The notes beneath the pieces are model-generated. The model had not been told where the DNA came from and did no database searches. It saw nothing but the letters and a program-made list of their open reading frames with translations. This document shows, piece by piece, positions 20,481 to 32,084 of a DNA stretch of 64,000 nt. Every line of letters starts with the position of its first letter. Within the stretch, counting starts at the first letter, position 1. The position numbers were made by a program, and so were the translations under genes. This DNA is from Saturnia japonica (Eukaryota > Arthropoda > Insecta > Lepidoptera > Saturniidae). Location: contig CM065334.1 of NCBI GenBank assembly GCA_033032175.1, forward strand, positions 1,485,705 through 1,549,704, written 5' to 3'.

Positions 20481-21954
20481 AGATTGTCTTGTTAATAATT
20501 CAACTTGTTTAGTAATTGTTATGTAACGAGAATGTCGGTTAGCTCAATAAGGTATTTTATAGAATTATATATGGCAACCCCGACACTAGACATATTCTGT
20601 TTTTCCCATGGACGCCGCACGAACTGTAAGTGCATTTATGTAAATTGTCTTCATATAGTCTTCATTATTAAAGCAGTGATTTGGCCATACGCACTTTTAT
20701 TACCTATCAAAGTCCTAACAGTAATAACTAATTTTATTATTTTTACTTTTCTAATTTATTACATTTATTATTTAATGACTTTGGATTATATCCAATAAAT
20801 CCATGCCAAATCGACCACTTTTGAACCTTACCCCTTTAGATTTCGCTGACATTTTTTTATCTTTTTCTACTCGATGAAAGACGTTTTTCCAGAATTTTTT
20901 TATCCAACCCAAAAAAAGTTATGAAGCTTTCAAAAATTGGCTCTTTTATTTTCTAATAGCCATAACTCTCTCAAAAATTGACCTTTCGGGACGTTATTTT
21001 TTCAAAATTTTTGTTTTAAATTGAATTTTTTGAAAAAATCAATAATTTTTTTTAACATGATCGCTTCTATGAAATAATCGCGTTTTTTGTATAAAATCAA
21101 AAAAAAAAACCAATCAATTCTACAATTATCCCCGTGTATCCCAGAGTGGGCCGTTTTTTTTTCTATTTTTTTTTGTTGAAAAAAAATTTTCAACACTTTA
21201 AAAATGCAGAATTTTTTTTTTCATAAATATTATTTATTTAACGTAATTAATGTAATTATATGATTTTAAGGTATTATATGCATAAGCATGGAATACCCCC
21301 TATATTTATGAACTGAGTATGTATGTACATTTCGTAAGAAGAGAGGCAGAATTCGCGAAGTGTCGTTAGATTCGTCCTTAATTTACTCTATGGGTTTAAT
21401 TGTGGGTTTGAGGGGAAATTGAGATGTTTATTTTATTTTTGTTTAAAAAGATTTTTTTAAGAAGTCCTGGGTTAAACGCTATTTCATCCAAATGTTTGGG
21501 GATTTTCAAGTTATTATCCGGCATTAACAATTTAGATGATCCATTGATGTATAACAAACAAACAATAATTTTGCTCCAGATGAAATATCACTCCTTGAGT
21601 TTCACGAGTTGTTTAAACTGTATCTCAGTGCACATGAAGGCATATTTATGAAGTAACATTTAGCACTGAAACGTGTAATCGCAACGGGTGCCCGGCACAG
21701 ACTGAGTGATTACGAGTGCATGCACTCTAACGCGTGCTTCAAACAATTTAATTTTTTGGCGTTGTATTTTAGTACGTAATAGCTTAATGGCTCTACCAAA
21801 AGAACTAAAACTTAAAAAAAGTGTGCATGTAGTTTGTGTGTGTATGCTTGTCAGTTCCGATGCACGATTGTCTTTGAATATGCAATAGGCAAAGAGGTGA
21901 TTGGTTGACTGACTGACTGACCGACCGACTGATTTGATTGATGATTGATGATCT
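20481..21954. other. Very AT-rich DNA
   Basis: 20960-21250 is dominated by A and T runs with inverted A/T tracts. 21840-21935 is the inverted partner of 15667-15765, including a (GACT)n run. No gene seen. Confidence 0.4.
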
Positions 21955-22190
21955 GCCTCATTAGCCTAGTGGTCGTAAGTGGGATCTGCTATGATCGAAT
22001 TCCTGGGTTCGATTCCCAGGTCAAGCAAAGTGTTATTGGGTTTTTCTATGAAATTCTCAATAGTACAGCTCGGAGTTTGGCTTTGCTCCGATTCCCAATA
22101 GGCTCGCCCCCTATTACACGGGACCTAAAAACATAGCCGGTGAACTGTGGGTGTAGATTTTATAAATTTCTGCTCCTCATAAAGTTTCCA
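21955..22190 (+). repeat. tRNA-derived SINE
   Basis: A box TTAGCCTAGTGGTCG, B box GGGTTCGATTCCC, then a conserved body (AAGTGTTATTGGGTTTTTCT, CAGCTCGGAGTTTGG). The most complete copy in the window, with RNA polymerase III promoter boxes. Confidence 0.85.
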
Positions 22191-22619
22191 TACCGGGCTC
22201 CTGATATGAAATTCGGTTCTTATGGAGTAAACTCCTAAAATAGCTGAGCTTAAAGGGAAACTTACGCTTTGACTGCGGCTATTATGTTATCACAATTAAT
22301 TGGGCAGGAGTAGCCACGTGGAAACCAAGGCGTCGCGTTCACATCGTGACAAATCACTCTCGCTTCTGACGAATAATAAATAAAAATTTTAAACTGAAAC
22401 TTCTTAAGCGGCAAGTTTGATAATTGGACGAGATTTAATAGAAATTTCAAAGACAGAATTTTTACGTGAGAGAGAAGGAGAAAGGCAGCTATAGATTCGA
22501 ATAGAATAGAATACAATAATTATTTATTTAAAGAATAATTAACACCTAAATAATTATGTTGAGGACAGTAATAACATAAACTGTGCTACTGTCGACAACG
22601 ATTCATATGCTAATTGGTG
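22191..22619. other. Non-coding DNA
   Basis: No gene or named repeat recognised. Confidence 0.35.
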
Positions 22620-22810
22620 ACATTACAAGACTATTTTTAACCAAAAAAAAAAAAACCAGCTTAAATGATTTTAAAGAGTTTCTTTGTGTATAATCGAAGT
22701 TGAAGGTCATTGAAATTAAAATGCGATGACCATTGAGGTGTCCATTATCCAACAAAAAAAAAAAAATACAAATCGGTTCAATAATCAATGAAGTTACGTC
22801 TGAACATCCA
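22620..22810 (-). repeat. Interspersed repeat (AATTCGAATG family), inverted copy
   Basis: GAAGTTGAAGGTCATTGAAATT and CATTGAGGTGTCCATTATCC match the inverse of 37025-37240. Directly precedes the Helitron. Confidence 0.55.
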
Positions 22811-23337
22811 TAAATATATGTGCATCTATACTGATAATATAGATAAAGAGGAAAGATTTGATTGTATGTTTGTTTGTTTGCATTAAATAGGCTCCGAAAC
22901 TATTGAACCGATTTGAAAAATTCTTTCAATGTAGGAAGCTACACTATCCCAAGAGTGACATAGGCTATATTAAATTTTCAAAAAAATTAGGAATCCTTAT
23001 TAAAACTCCAATAATGTAACCCAAGGTGTAAAAAAAATTACCTAAAATATTCTTTACAACGCGTGCGCTGCGAAAACTATTGACGATAAAATAAAATAAT
23101 GTACTATGACTTTACAGAACACATCATTATTTACAAAAAGTGTCGCGACAGTATACCTCTAACTATTATAGTTATGCCACAATAAGGTTTCTTTTATTTT
23201 AAAATTTTTATTGAAAAAACGATGTGATATTGTACGATATCGTAACAAAAAATATGGTGCACGGACCATGCGGAGAGCATAATTTAACAGCGCCATGTAT
23301 GAAAAACGATATCTGTACAAAACAGTACCCTCGACGT

Positions 23338-23440
23338 TTCGTCAACGATACCCTAACCGGAGAGGACGGGATATCCTGTTTATCGTCGTCGTGACGACGA
23401 AAATGGAGAACAGTGCGCTACGCTAAATATCACAGGAAGT
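23338..23440 (+). pseudogene. Helitron replicase fragment
   Basis: GGATATCCTGTTTATCGTCG reads GYPVYRRRDDENGEQ, a motif of the N-terminal Helitron-like domain. Short and frame-broken. Confidence 0.55.
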
Positions 23441-23480
23441 AGGTTCATTATAGATAATAGTCCATAATTTAGAACTTCTA

Positions 23481-23750
23481 ATAGATGCAGTATACCCTGA
23501 CATTGAAAATTTGCACGAAAAGGACTTTCGTTGGTTGTGTTCTAGGGCAATAGTGACACCTAGGAATGATACGGTAAATAAAATAAACAATTTGATTATA
23601 CAAAAAGTCCCCGGACAAATAAAAAGTTACTAATCGATCGACACTGTAACTAATATCGAAGATGTAGTCCATTACCCTCAGGAATGTTTAAATTGTCTAA
23701 ACCGTTCTGGACTGCCTCCGCATGAATTGACGTTAAAAAGCAGCGAAATA
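23481..23750 (+). pseudogene. Helitron PIF1-like helicase C-terminal fragment
   Basis: One frame reads DAVYPDIENLHEKDFRWL, then AIVTPRNDTVNKINNLIIQK, VPGQIKSY, a TAA stop, SIDTVTNIEDVVHYPQE and SGLPPHELTLK. These are the conserved helicase motifs of Helitron transposases (PRN..V..IN, the YPQEFLN...SGLPPH region). At least one nonsense change and loss of the ATPase core make it non-functional. It has no ATG. Confidence 0.8.
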
Positions 23751-24204
23751 AAACAACGTCAAATATCGTTTACAGGGAAGCTCTGACTCAATAAATTAAA
23801 TAGCTTTTGTTTTGTTTAAATGATCTTTTTACAAAAATTAGAAAACAAAATTAAACACATAATAAAAAGTAACAAAAAAAAAAAAAACATTAAAATAATA
23901 ATATTCAAACTTTCTTTATAATTTTCTTTTTTTAATAACCTCACGCAAAGAGAAGGGTTTATTCGTGTGTATTATAATTTTCAATTTTGTAACTTTTGTT
24001 AAATACCCGTGCGAAGCCGGGGCGGGCCACTAGTTATATATAGAGAGAGAAATACGAAACTCTGATTTTGTAAAATTACTTAGGCATAATCAGTTCGAAC
24101 TGCAGTTATCTCTCTCGCTCTATTTGGTGTGGTTTCGGGCAGAGCGCGACAGCAATAGCTTTTAGATAAATCTATTCTTGAATTGTTTCTTAGATAATCT
24201 GAAA

Positions 24205-24420
24205 CATCGTGGTGAAACCATACCATGGTAGTTGGCTTTTTGTAATGCCCGCTTCTCAGGTTATCAACCTCAACTTGAAAATCTGTCGCCAAGCACGAAT
24301 AGATGTGTACCGGCAGCTGCACTTGAGAGCCAGCCTTCCACTAGGCTTAGCATGATACTAGATCTCATCATCACTTAAAATCAGGTGAGATTGTGGTCAC
24401 AACGCTAAACTTATAACGAT
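24205..24420 (+). repeat. Interspersed repeat, pair with 36437-36680
   Basis: Shared CCGGCAGCTGCACTTGAGAG, CTAGGCTTAGC/CTAGTCTTAGCG and surrounding text. Non-coding. Confidence 0.7.
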
Positions 24421-24639
24421 AAAAGATACTGTTGATTGTGTAGTTTAGAAAAACTATCAATTAAGCGAAAAATGATCATTCCCATATTCCAAAGGCGTTG
24501 AAAACCATGTTCAAACGGTAAAGGGAGATAGGCCATTGATTTTAAAAGAAAAAAAGGCTCTTGGTCTTGGCTAAAAGTGCTATTTGTGGGGAAAAAAATG
24601 GAAATTTCTATAGTGATAAAGTATTCAGAGTTTTCGCAG

Positions 24640-24905
24640 AATCTCCAACAGTTATGTAGTGGTTTTTGTTTTATATTTATAAATTTGGTCTGTTTGAATC
24701 TAATATTATGTAATATGGGTGACATTTTGCTTAATAAAGCTTGTTTATTGTGCCCATTGAAGTGGATTGGAATTAATAACATACGACTATGAAGTCTGAG
24801 AAGCCACAAAAACTACCTAGAAAGTTCTAACAAGGGAGCCACCGTCTTCTTAGGATACTGAAATCGTCTTAAGACTAAATTTCATAAAGAAGATTAGAAA
24901 GAAAA
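24640..24905 (+). repeat. Interspersed repeat, family of 8130-8511
   Basis: TCTAACAAGGGAGCCACCGT and TAATATTATGTAATATGGGT shared. Ends in an A/G-rich tail (AAGAAAAAGAACAAG). Confidence 0.65.
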
Positions 24906-25859
24906 AGAACAAGAAATGGAATTAATTAAAAAATGTAATATACCTGTGCTAATAAATACGTACTCGTATAATAGTATGTGAAACAATTTTATCATGGTTT
25001 TATATTCTTGTTAACTAAATTTCAATTTACCGTGATAATTAGTTTCTTGGTAATGTTAAGTATCGGTTAGATCGACTAGGGGTGGGATAGGTCTTTTTTA
25101 AAGTGAAAACTTCTTCGGCCGCTTTGTGCGATTTTTGGTAGGGGAAAAATTTATTTCGCGTCACCGATAACGTTGACATGCTCGCGTATATAAACTAATA
25201 CGTTGTACCTGTATTGTATTGCATTGTAACGGCACAATGACCTTCAAGACAATCACGACTGGCCGTAATATAAGAAGAATATGTCTCGTCCCATAGCCCA
25301 ACAAGCGCGTATTCAATCAACTGTTAATAATTAAAAAGTAATGTAGAAGTTATATCGCGATCCGATCAGAAAACATAACTTCTCAAAACAATTCAAGGCG
25401 GCGCGGCGCACTTATAAAGCAAAAACAAAAAAAAATCGAACGTGACAACATCATAAGAAAATACTGGTGGAATGGTATCATTTTTCAAAAGAAAATTTTA
25501 ATTTTATTTGTTCGATAGTTATTTTGTATGGATATAGAGAAGGAGGTAAATGGAAATGACAATTGAATTGATCAAGTTACATTTATTTGTACGCATAAAT
25601 ACAAATAGTTCTGTTAACTTATTATAGTTTTGTCAATTATAGTATAACCTACAGTCGCTGCACTAGCGGACCGATGCTATTTATTTTAATGATGAAAGCA
25701 CGAATATTCGACAATATATCACTGAACATATATTTAATATCGAAAGAATCATTACCTTTATCGCCGCAATTATCGTTGCTATAAACAATTGACACCACAT
25801 TCACTTTTCACTGCACTTCATACTTGACGAAAACATGTAAATGTATTATTGTATAGCAG
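24906..25859. other. Non-coding DNA
   Basis: GTGAAAACTTCTTCGGCCGC at 25103 resembles 35277. No gene seen. Confidence 0.35.
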
Positions 25860-26130
25860 CTGTCCACACGGACGCATCGCTCACTCAAGTAGGAGAGAGA
25901 CAGATGTCGAACGCTGCCGAGCGCGGAGTCAATTGTGCCTCTTTGTCGCTCGTTCCGCGCTCTCGCTTGCACTTCAAGCCTTAAATGGAACGCCTCAGAG
26001 CGAGGTAACGCCGCATGAGTCATGTTTTTTCGTGCGTGCAGCCGGCTCTATCGAATTATAAGACGTTGTCACGTCAAAAGGGCGACAGCTGGCAGTTGGC
26101 CGCGCGGTAGCGCGAATTTACCTGAATGGA
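25860..26130. promoter_or_regulatory. GC/CpG-rich patch, possible promoter or first exon
   Basis: A sharp rise in GC and CpG within AT-rich DNA, with GAGAGAGAC and several GCGC/CGCG words. It is not part of a repeat I can match elsewhere in the window. It could be the promoter or a 5' exon of the zinc-finger gene that starts coding at about 33.1 kb, but I find no exon whose phase joins it. Strand unknown. Confidence 0.3.
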
Positions 26131-26880
26131 GAAAACTAAAGACAACGTGTGTTGCCAGACCGTGGCTCCGAACACTGGACAGACACCAGCTGATCCCGAA
26201 ACGCAATACATCAAAAGAGAGTAACTGTGACGCGTTTATCGTTTAATTGCGACGTTTAAATGAAATTACTGATTGATAATTCATAATAGGTACTTCATTA
26301 CAGAGGATGCTGTTCTACCGAGCCGAGTTTTATCTCCTAAGCTATGCGTCCAAATAAAATGCTATAAAGGGCGAAATTGATCTTCATGATATTATCTTTA
26401 TGATGAAGGAGATTTCGTTCGTAAGGATTAATATGATATGTCTAATAATAATGCTTATATATCACTTTTTAATATTTAAGAAATTTTTGTTATAAAATGC
26501 CTGATGGTGGCTTATGTATAAGAGATAAGTATATTATATCGTGAACTTTTTGCTAAATATACTAAGGAACAATATTTTTGTAGAGAATTGTATTTACGTA
26601 TCACTAACCATTACGCCAGCGCACGTGGATAAAGCAATTTGGGAGCGCTTTGTCTTTCGACTTACTTAACAAAAATCAAAATTTTAAGGCTAGCTGAGAG
26701 TTATAGCCTAATTTTAGATAGCCTATACTATTCCTCGTGAATTTGGCTATCATATAAGTAAAGATTTTTTTCGAATCCGACTGGTATTTCCAGAGATTAG
26801 CGTGTTTAAACAAACAAACAATAAAAAACTCTTCCGCTTTATTATATTTGTATAGAAGTACTCCAAATGTGGAATGAACA
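26131..26880. other. Non-coding DNA with a monomer remnant
   Basis: CAGCTGATCCCGAAACGCAATACATCAAAAGAGAGTAACTG-like text at about 26187-26230 (in two blocks) resembles one inverted unit of the 125-bp monomer. No gene seen. Confidence 0.4.
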
Positions 26881-27110
26881 CCCTACTGAGGTCTTCAGTA
26901 TGGGTTTCTTCCAAAAGGGAGTGAATATCATTTTAAAGGGTCTGCTACGCGTATGTAACGCTTTAGGTGTTGCCAAGCGTCCATAGGGTGCGGTGGCCGT
27001 TTACCAACAGGCAGAAGACACGTATAGCCGTTTGGGATTTGAACTCACCTCGATCGAATCGGTGTCCGTACACGGTACCACGAAGCCTTCATCGCTTCTC
27101 GGCCTCTCTG
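26881..27110 (+). repeat. Probable interspersed repeat
   Basis: GTCTGCTACGCGTATGTAAC and GGTGCGGTGGCCGTTTACC resemble a common lepidopteran repeat, from memory. No second copy in this window. Confidence 0.4.
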
Positions 27111-27244
27111 CATGAAACTAAACAAGTATAATTAATATCCTCATATTATAATATGATAAAATATAAAGTTACCATCTCTATTCGGTACACATGTTTAATG
27201 AATATTAATTTATCATTCGTTAATATTTAAATTACTACGAAATT

Positions 27245-27480
27245 GCCTCGTTAGCCTAGTGGTCATAAGCGCGACTGCTATGAGCGAGGAACTGGGTTCG
27301 AATACCAGGTCGAGCAAAGTGTTATTGGGTTTTTCCTATGAAATTCCTCAGAGCAGCTCGGAGTTTGGTTTCGCCTGCTATTACATTGGACCTAAAAATA
27401 TACTCGGCGAACTATGGGTGTACATATTAGTACACCTCTGCCTAACCCTTCGGGAAATACAGGTGTGATGATAACATCAC
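27245..27480 (+). repeat. tRNA-derived SINE
   Basis: A box TTAGCCTAGTGGTCA, B box GGGTTCGAATACC, body as at 21955 (AAGTGTTATTGGGTTTTTCC, CTCGGAGTTTGG, CTATTACA..GGACCTAAAAA). Confidence 0.85.
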
Positions 27481-28849
27481 CACGATGGTATCATCACGAT
27501 AACTACGAAATTGCCGTTTTGTATATTGATTACTTGTCTTGTTGCACCCGTGGAAGCGATCGGTTGGACTATAGAATACTGTCGATCGGGCACACGTAAG
27601 AATCCGGTTATTATAAAGAGAAAAATGCTTATTGTGGGTGACCCTTTAATTTAATTTGGAGTAAATTACGATTATGAATGATTACTCATAATCGAAGTAC
27701 CGAACGACCTTCTTTTTTTTAGCTCATTCTTGTGTTCTTTTACATAAATTTGTTTGCGACTGCGCGAACTTTTTTTTAGGTATTTGATATATGTTGTTAT
27801 AAAAAACTTTCTTTCAAAGACATCCATTAAGAATGATCATTATTAGTAGTTTAGGTTAGTAATTACTAATGGCTATAATTGAGATAACTCGAGATATCTT
27901 CATAATCGAAAGATTACATTAGTATATCTCATAATCGCCCACATACATACATACACAAATCATGCCTATTTCCCAACGGGGTAGGTAGAGACCACTTACT
28001 TCCACCTGCTACTATCCTGGCATATATCTTTCGCTTCTGAAACATTCATTAATCTTTTTATGCATGCTCGTCGGTTTAGAGTACTCTTGACCTGATAATC
28101 GCCCACCTCTATATATCATAACGTTATACACGTCGGAATTCATATGAAACTGCGTGGGTTCGTTACAAAATAAACAAGCAAAGAAGAAAGAAAACCAAAC
28201 TCTAAGACTTACACCCATATTCTAAAACCAAATTCCGAGGACAAAACTTCGTAAAATAATATGAAAATAAAAACATTGTTTAATTTTTATTCAACCTTAT
28301 TAAAAACAAATTTTGGTACAAGAGTGGGCATTCTCCGTTAATAAAAACAATCTTTGTCTTATTTAAATTGATTATTTCATTAAAAAAGTTATGATTGTGA
28401 ATATTTCAGATGTTTCATTAAATTTTTCAAGAAAATATTAATAAAATCGATTATTAAGAAAAATTGTTTATATTATGTTCGAAAATATTTATTTTTAAAA
28501 AATGTTTTTTTTTTTTATTCCCATCCCTAGTAATAAAATGTATACAATCTTACAATCTAATCTAATAATCTAAAAATCCAATCCAATATTATTTTTTTTA
28601 TTTTTTAACCGAAACCGAATCTTGTATGGTATTTAATTAACCCAAGTAAACATAAAATTTACTAAAGGTTTAGAAAAAATTAAATGCATAAAGCATTTAG
28701 GAAAACATCGTTTTGAGTGAAGACGTGTTGTCGTGGTGGACACATGTCTATCGAGGCGACGAACGAAATTATACTCAGTTTCAAATCGAGACAGCGACAT
28801 CTATTGGTAACTATGCAAAACTGATTTAACATAATATTTTATATAAATA
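27481..28849. other. Non-coding DNA with a lepidopteran-type repeat
   Basis: 27940-28100 (ACATACATACATACAC, CCTATTTCCCAACGGGGTAGG) is a repeat type I associate with Lepidoptera. The rest is AT-rich with no gene. Confidence 0.4.
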
Positions 28850-28945
28850 AACAGTAAACCCAAGTTCGGTGAAGCTGTAAAAGCCATTAGAGGCTTCAGG
28901 GCCCCTAAGACTAACAGTAGAGTCAGTTCAAAAAAAAAAAAATGA
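28850..28945 (-). repeat. Short repeat ending in a homopolymer
   Basis: Inverse of 2735-2825: GAACTGACT, GGCCCCTGAAGCCTC-like and GGCTTTTACAGCTTCACCG blocks after a T run. Confidence 0.6.
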
Positions 28946-29189
28946 CGTTAGACCGAATAGAGTCCAGTGGTGGCTTATCGCAACGATTTCCACAGGTTCG
29001 GATCAAATTGTAAGCTAACGAATTTTTTTTTAATATGAATTATTTTCACCATTTCTTTTAATAAAATAATGGATTATAGAACGACGTTGAAAGAGAACCT
29101 GTTACGAAAAAGTATTTCAAGCGTGTAAAGATATTGCAGCGCTTGTAGCGATCATCGGCCGTATTCAATATCCGTATATCTATCCTTTG

Positions 29190-29900
29190 TTTCGGTTACT
29201 AGAGATAGACAAAAATCTAATCGTTTTCCTTACTTTTTTCCAATTATCTATCAATGGATAGTTTTTAAATTTTGAATCAGCGCCATCTGTTCGAATCTTA
29301 TTACACTGGTTTCTTTCAATGTTTATAATATTATTATACTTCTAATATTTCAATATAAATTATATTGTTAATAGACGACAGCGCCATCTGTTTGTATCAT
29401 TGTACAACTGATCATACATATTAATAATTGATAGTACTACTAATGACTAATATATGAATAAAACAATGGTTTTTTGGACAACTGATAATAATCAATGATT
29501 TTTGGAAAAACAATCGATTTTTTTTAGTGAACGGAATGTAGTTGTCTACCCATAATCAAAGACGCGAGTGGAAAAAATTATTATCGCATGTTATTTTTGC
29601 TACAGCGCGATCTGTTGAGTTATTTTCCCACTGATATCTCTTTTAATGCCTTTCAAGAATATTGTAGTTTTATATTGTTAAATATTATTTATTTGTGACA
29701 GCGACATCTGTTTGTATCATTTTAAAACTGATTATACATAATAATTGATACTGATGTTAGCAACGGATTTTTGGCCAATTGATAGTATTAAAAATGGTTG
29801 TTGGAAAAACAATTGATTAATTGTTTGACTATCGCTTGCTTTATAGCGTAAGGTATGGAATATAATTATTTTCTGCCAGTACCAACTCGAAACAGCGGCA
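29190..29900. repeat. Degenerate direct repeat built on GCGCCATCTGT
   Basis: CAGCGCCATCTG or a one-base variant occurs at about 29280, 29380, 29607 and 29700. 29380-29530 and 29697-29820 are similar over their length (TTTGTATCATT, AACTGAT, ATAATTGATA, TTTTTGGACAA/TTTTTGGCCAA, GGAAAAACAAT). Confidence 0.6.
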
Positions 29901-30134
29901 AAAAAAAAGTCATCATGTGTTCCGATACATCCGTACCGCAGTAGCTTAACGAGATAAAATTGTCATCCGCAGGATTCTTTCTTGTTTTCTCAAAAATATC
30001 TCGAAATATGTATAGGAAATCAACAACCAATTATAGTTTTATTTCAACAATCGATTGTATAATAAATCTAATTACTAATAATTAATTGCTTGTTAATCCG
30101 AATCGTCATAAGCCATGAGTTATGAGTCCATGAG

Positions 30135-30225
30135 TCATGATCATGACACAATAATTCACTCGATAATGGCAGTAATGGTCTTCATTAAAGAGGACCGGTT
30201 GACAAGTCAGGAAAAAGAAGAAGAA
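30135..30225 (+). repeat. 3' end of the (GAA)n-tailed repeat
   Basis: AATTCACTCGATAATGGCAG, AAGAGGACCGGTTGACAAGT and GAAGAAGAAG match 8430-8511. Confidence 0.7.
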
Positions 30226-30239
30226 GATTATTAATCGAT

Positions 30240-30316
30240 GTTTTACAACACTAGTCTGAAATGTCAGAATTGAGAATATGTTATTAAGGACTTAATGGAA
30301 CTGAAGGTAATGAAGT
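30240..30316 (+). mobile_element. Left part of a LINE RNase H region, before the BEL insertion
   Basis: The last codons read GTEGNEVV across the insertion point and match the H..TEGNE..D.LA core of retrotransposon RNase H. The frame resumes at 32085 (LLSRLAREAAHTD). Confidence 0.55.
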
Positions 30317-30468
30317 TGTAATATTATTACGGTACGGTTCTATTTATTTAAATTAAGGATTAAAATATTAACGAGGATTCACATTTTCTCAGTTATTTTT
30401 ATTTTTCTAACAACAACTGTTGCCAACGCAACCACTTCAAAAAACGAATACATTCGGATTTCACAACA
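30317..30468 (-). repeat. 3' LTR of the BEL element
   Basis: 152 bp, minus-strand TGTTGTGAAATCCGAATG... ending ATATTACA. Confidence 0.92.
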
Positions 30469-30732
30469 TCCTCCGCACACCGAAACAAAGTATATATCCG
30501 AATGTTATATTACTGAAGTACAATTATATTATATAAAAATTTAACAATTTACAACTTTCCTCGAAGCTCTATCACAATATGAAAAAATTACAACCATTGC
30601 CATTATTAATTATAATAATAGTTTTACAATTATAAATTAATATAATGTATCACATTTGTCTGACAGATAATTAGTAACAAAAAATAAACTAAATATGGAG
30701 ATTGCTATAAAAGACAGTTTAGAATAAAGAAT

Positions 30733-31452
30733 TTAAACATATAACTTATACTCACTTGGCAGTTTTACCACCCTACCGCTGCGAGTCTTCAACTGTGGTT
30801 TCTCAGGACTCATTGATCTTTGTTGATCTGCTGAATTAGAGTTTAATAAACTATCATTACCTGTTGGGCTATTTTGATCATCAGAATCTGTCTTCAAAAA
30901 ACTAAAATCAGTACATGTGATTTCTAGTTTGTACAGTCTTTGAAAAGGACGAACCTTGTACCCTACAGATGTTCTCACGCGTGCAGATCTGCTAATACCA
31001 TCTCTTCCAGGGTAAATTTCTTCGATTAATCCTAAAGGCCACTTTATCCTTTTATCTCCGGTTTCAATTAAAACAATATCTCCTACTTTCAGACTATCAG
31101 CCTTTTCTCTTCCTCTTTGCACTAACATTGTTAAATATTCAGTCTTGAATCTATGTCTAAATTGCTCTCGAAGATTTTGTAAGTATCTTAGACGTTTATT
31201 CATGCCTTTTGCGTCAATCTGATCAATATCAGTTACATCTGTGTTGCTCAAAGGCTGTATGAAATGTGCTGGTGTCAATGGATCCAATGCTTCAGCTTTA
31301 TCGTTGTTAACATATGTCAATGGACCGCCATTCATTGTGGCTTCACAGTCACAAAGAATAGTTTGAAGCTCATCGTATGATACAGATGATTTTCCTAAGA
31401 CACGACGCAGTAAATCTTTCATTATTCTTATCAGACGCTCCCAATACCAGGT
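30733..31452 (-). pseudogene. BEL integrase C-terminus and DUF5641-type domain
   Basis: Frame from the deletion junction (WYWERLIRIMKDLLRR) to a stop at 30733. Contains LRRVLGKSSVSYDELQT, CEATMNGGPLTYV, DPLTPAHFI, the KVGDIVLIETGDKRIKWPLG domain and a TRSGR(V)VKLP end, all standard for BEL/Pao integrase tails. The catalytic core upstream is missing. The ATG at 31422 is internal, not a real start. Confidence 0.88.
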
Positions 31453-31888
31453 CCTCGTCTATCTTTTTAAATTGACCCCAAAAGGATAACCAATTTTTCA
31501 CATTGCCATCGAATTTCTTTAACTCAATGGGAGGCAATTTTAATTGTTTGATGTTACCTTTCATTTTTATACTGCTGTTATTATAATCCTCGTATTTAGC
31601 GTTTAGAAGCAGCCATCTCGTCTGATATTTTTCACAGTCTTCCTCTTCTGACTCTAAATCACTTTCTTTCCAATCTTGTGTAGACAAAAGTAATTTTCTT
31701 ATTTCTTCATTTTGACACTGAAGCCTCTCATATAATTCTTTTAATTTTATCCAGTGCATTCTCATCTCACACTGTTCCGGTTTTTCTTTATTTGTCTCAT
31801 AATGCCGGCTCAATGTGGATTCCATATTATTCGCTGCCTTCGTGAATAATCTACGCGTCACAGTTCTCTCCTTAATTTTTGACTCCAT
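31450..31888 (-). pseudogene. BEL gag N-terminus (DUF1759-like), truncated
   Basis: ATG at 31888, MESKIKERTVTRRLF, a coiled-coil-like acidic/basic region, then LKLPPIELKKFDG and WLSFWGQF, the conserved start of the BEL gag domain. The frame then crosses the deletion junction out of frame with the integrase part and stops near 31370. Confidence 0.85.
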
Positions 31889-31911
31889 ATTTAGTATCGT
31901 AAATTACCACA

Positions 31912-31924
31912 GTCACGGTCGCCA
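31912..31924 (-). promoter_or_regulatory. Primer binding site, tRNA-Arg type
   Basis: Minus strand TGGCGACCGTGAC, three bases after the 5' LTR. This sequence is the known tRNA-Arg site of several insect retrotransposons. Confidence 0.75.
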
Positions 31925-31927
31925 CAA

Positions 31928-32079
31928 TGTAATATTATTACGCTACGGTTCTATTTATTTAAATTAAGGATTAAAATATTAACGAGGATTCACATTTTCT
32001 CAGTTATTTTTATTTTTCTAACAACAACTGTTGCCAACGCAACCACTTCAAAAAACGAATACATTCGGATTTCACAACA
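31928..32079 (-). repeat. 5' LTR of the BEL element
   Basis: 152 bp, one G/C difference from the 30317-30468 copy. Confidence 0.92.
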
Positions 32080-32084
32080 GAAGT

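Larger units (their letters stand above)
22825..24034 (+). mobile_element. Helitron, internally deleted, with RepHel remnants
   Basis: Starts TCTATACTGATA (22825) after A, ends CGGGGCGGGCCACTAGT (to 24034), with A|TC and CTAG|T at the borders as expected of a rolling-circle element. The subterminal text (AGAGGAAAGATTTG, GTGCGAAGCCGGGGCGGGCC) resembles Lep1-type Helitrons of Lepidoptera as I remember them. Between the ends it keeps pieces of the replicase/helicase on the same strand. Confidence 0.8.
30317..32079 (-). mobile_element. BEL/Pao LTR retrotransposon with a large internal deletion
   Basis: 1763 bp, read on the minus strand. Two 152-bp LTRs that differ at one base, a GAAGT 5-bp target duplication (30312-30316, 32080-32084), a tRNA-Arg-type primer site, the gag start, and the integrase C-terminus. 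Protease, reverse transcriptase, RNase H and the integrase core are gone; the junction is at about 31450. It cannot move by itself but keeps all sequences needed to be copied by a related element. Confidence 0.92.

Noticed and set aside
21955..22030. tRNA gene
   Set aside because: A and B boxes are present but the acceptor stem does not pair and a conserved non-tRNA body follows in several copies. It is a SINE.
24411..24809. 132-codon minus-strand frame
   Set aside because: Overlaps two dispersed repeats (24205 and 24640 families), low complexity, no motif.
30733..31888. Two overlapping host genes
   Set aside because: They are the gag start and integrase tail of one deleted BEL element between two LTRs with a target duplication.
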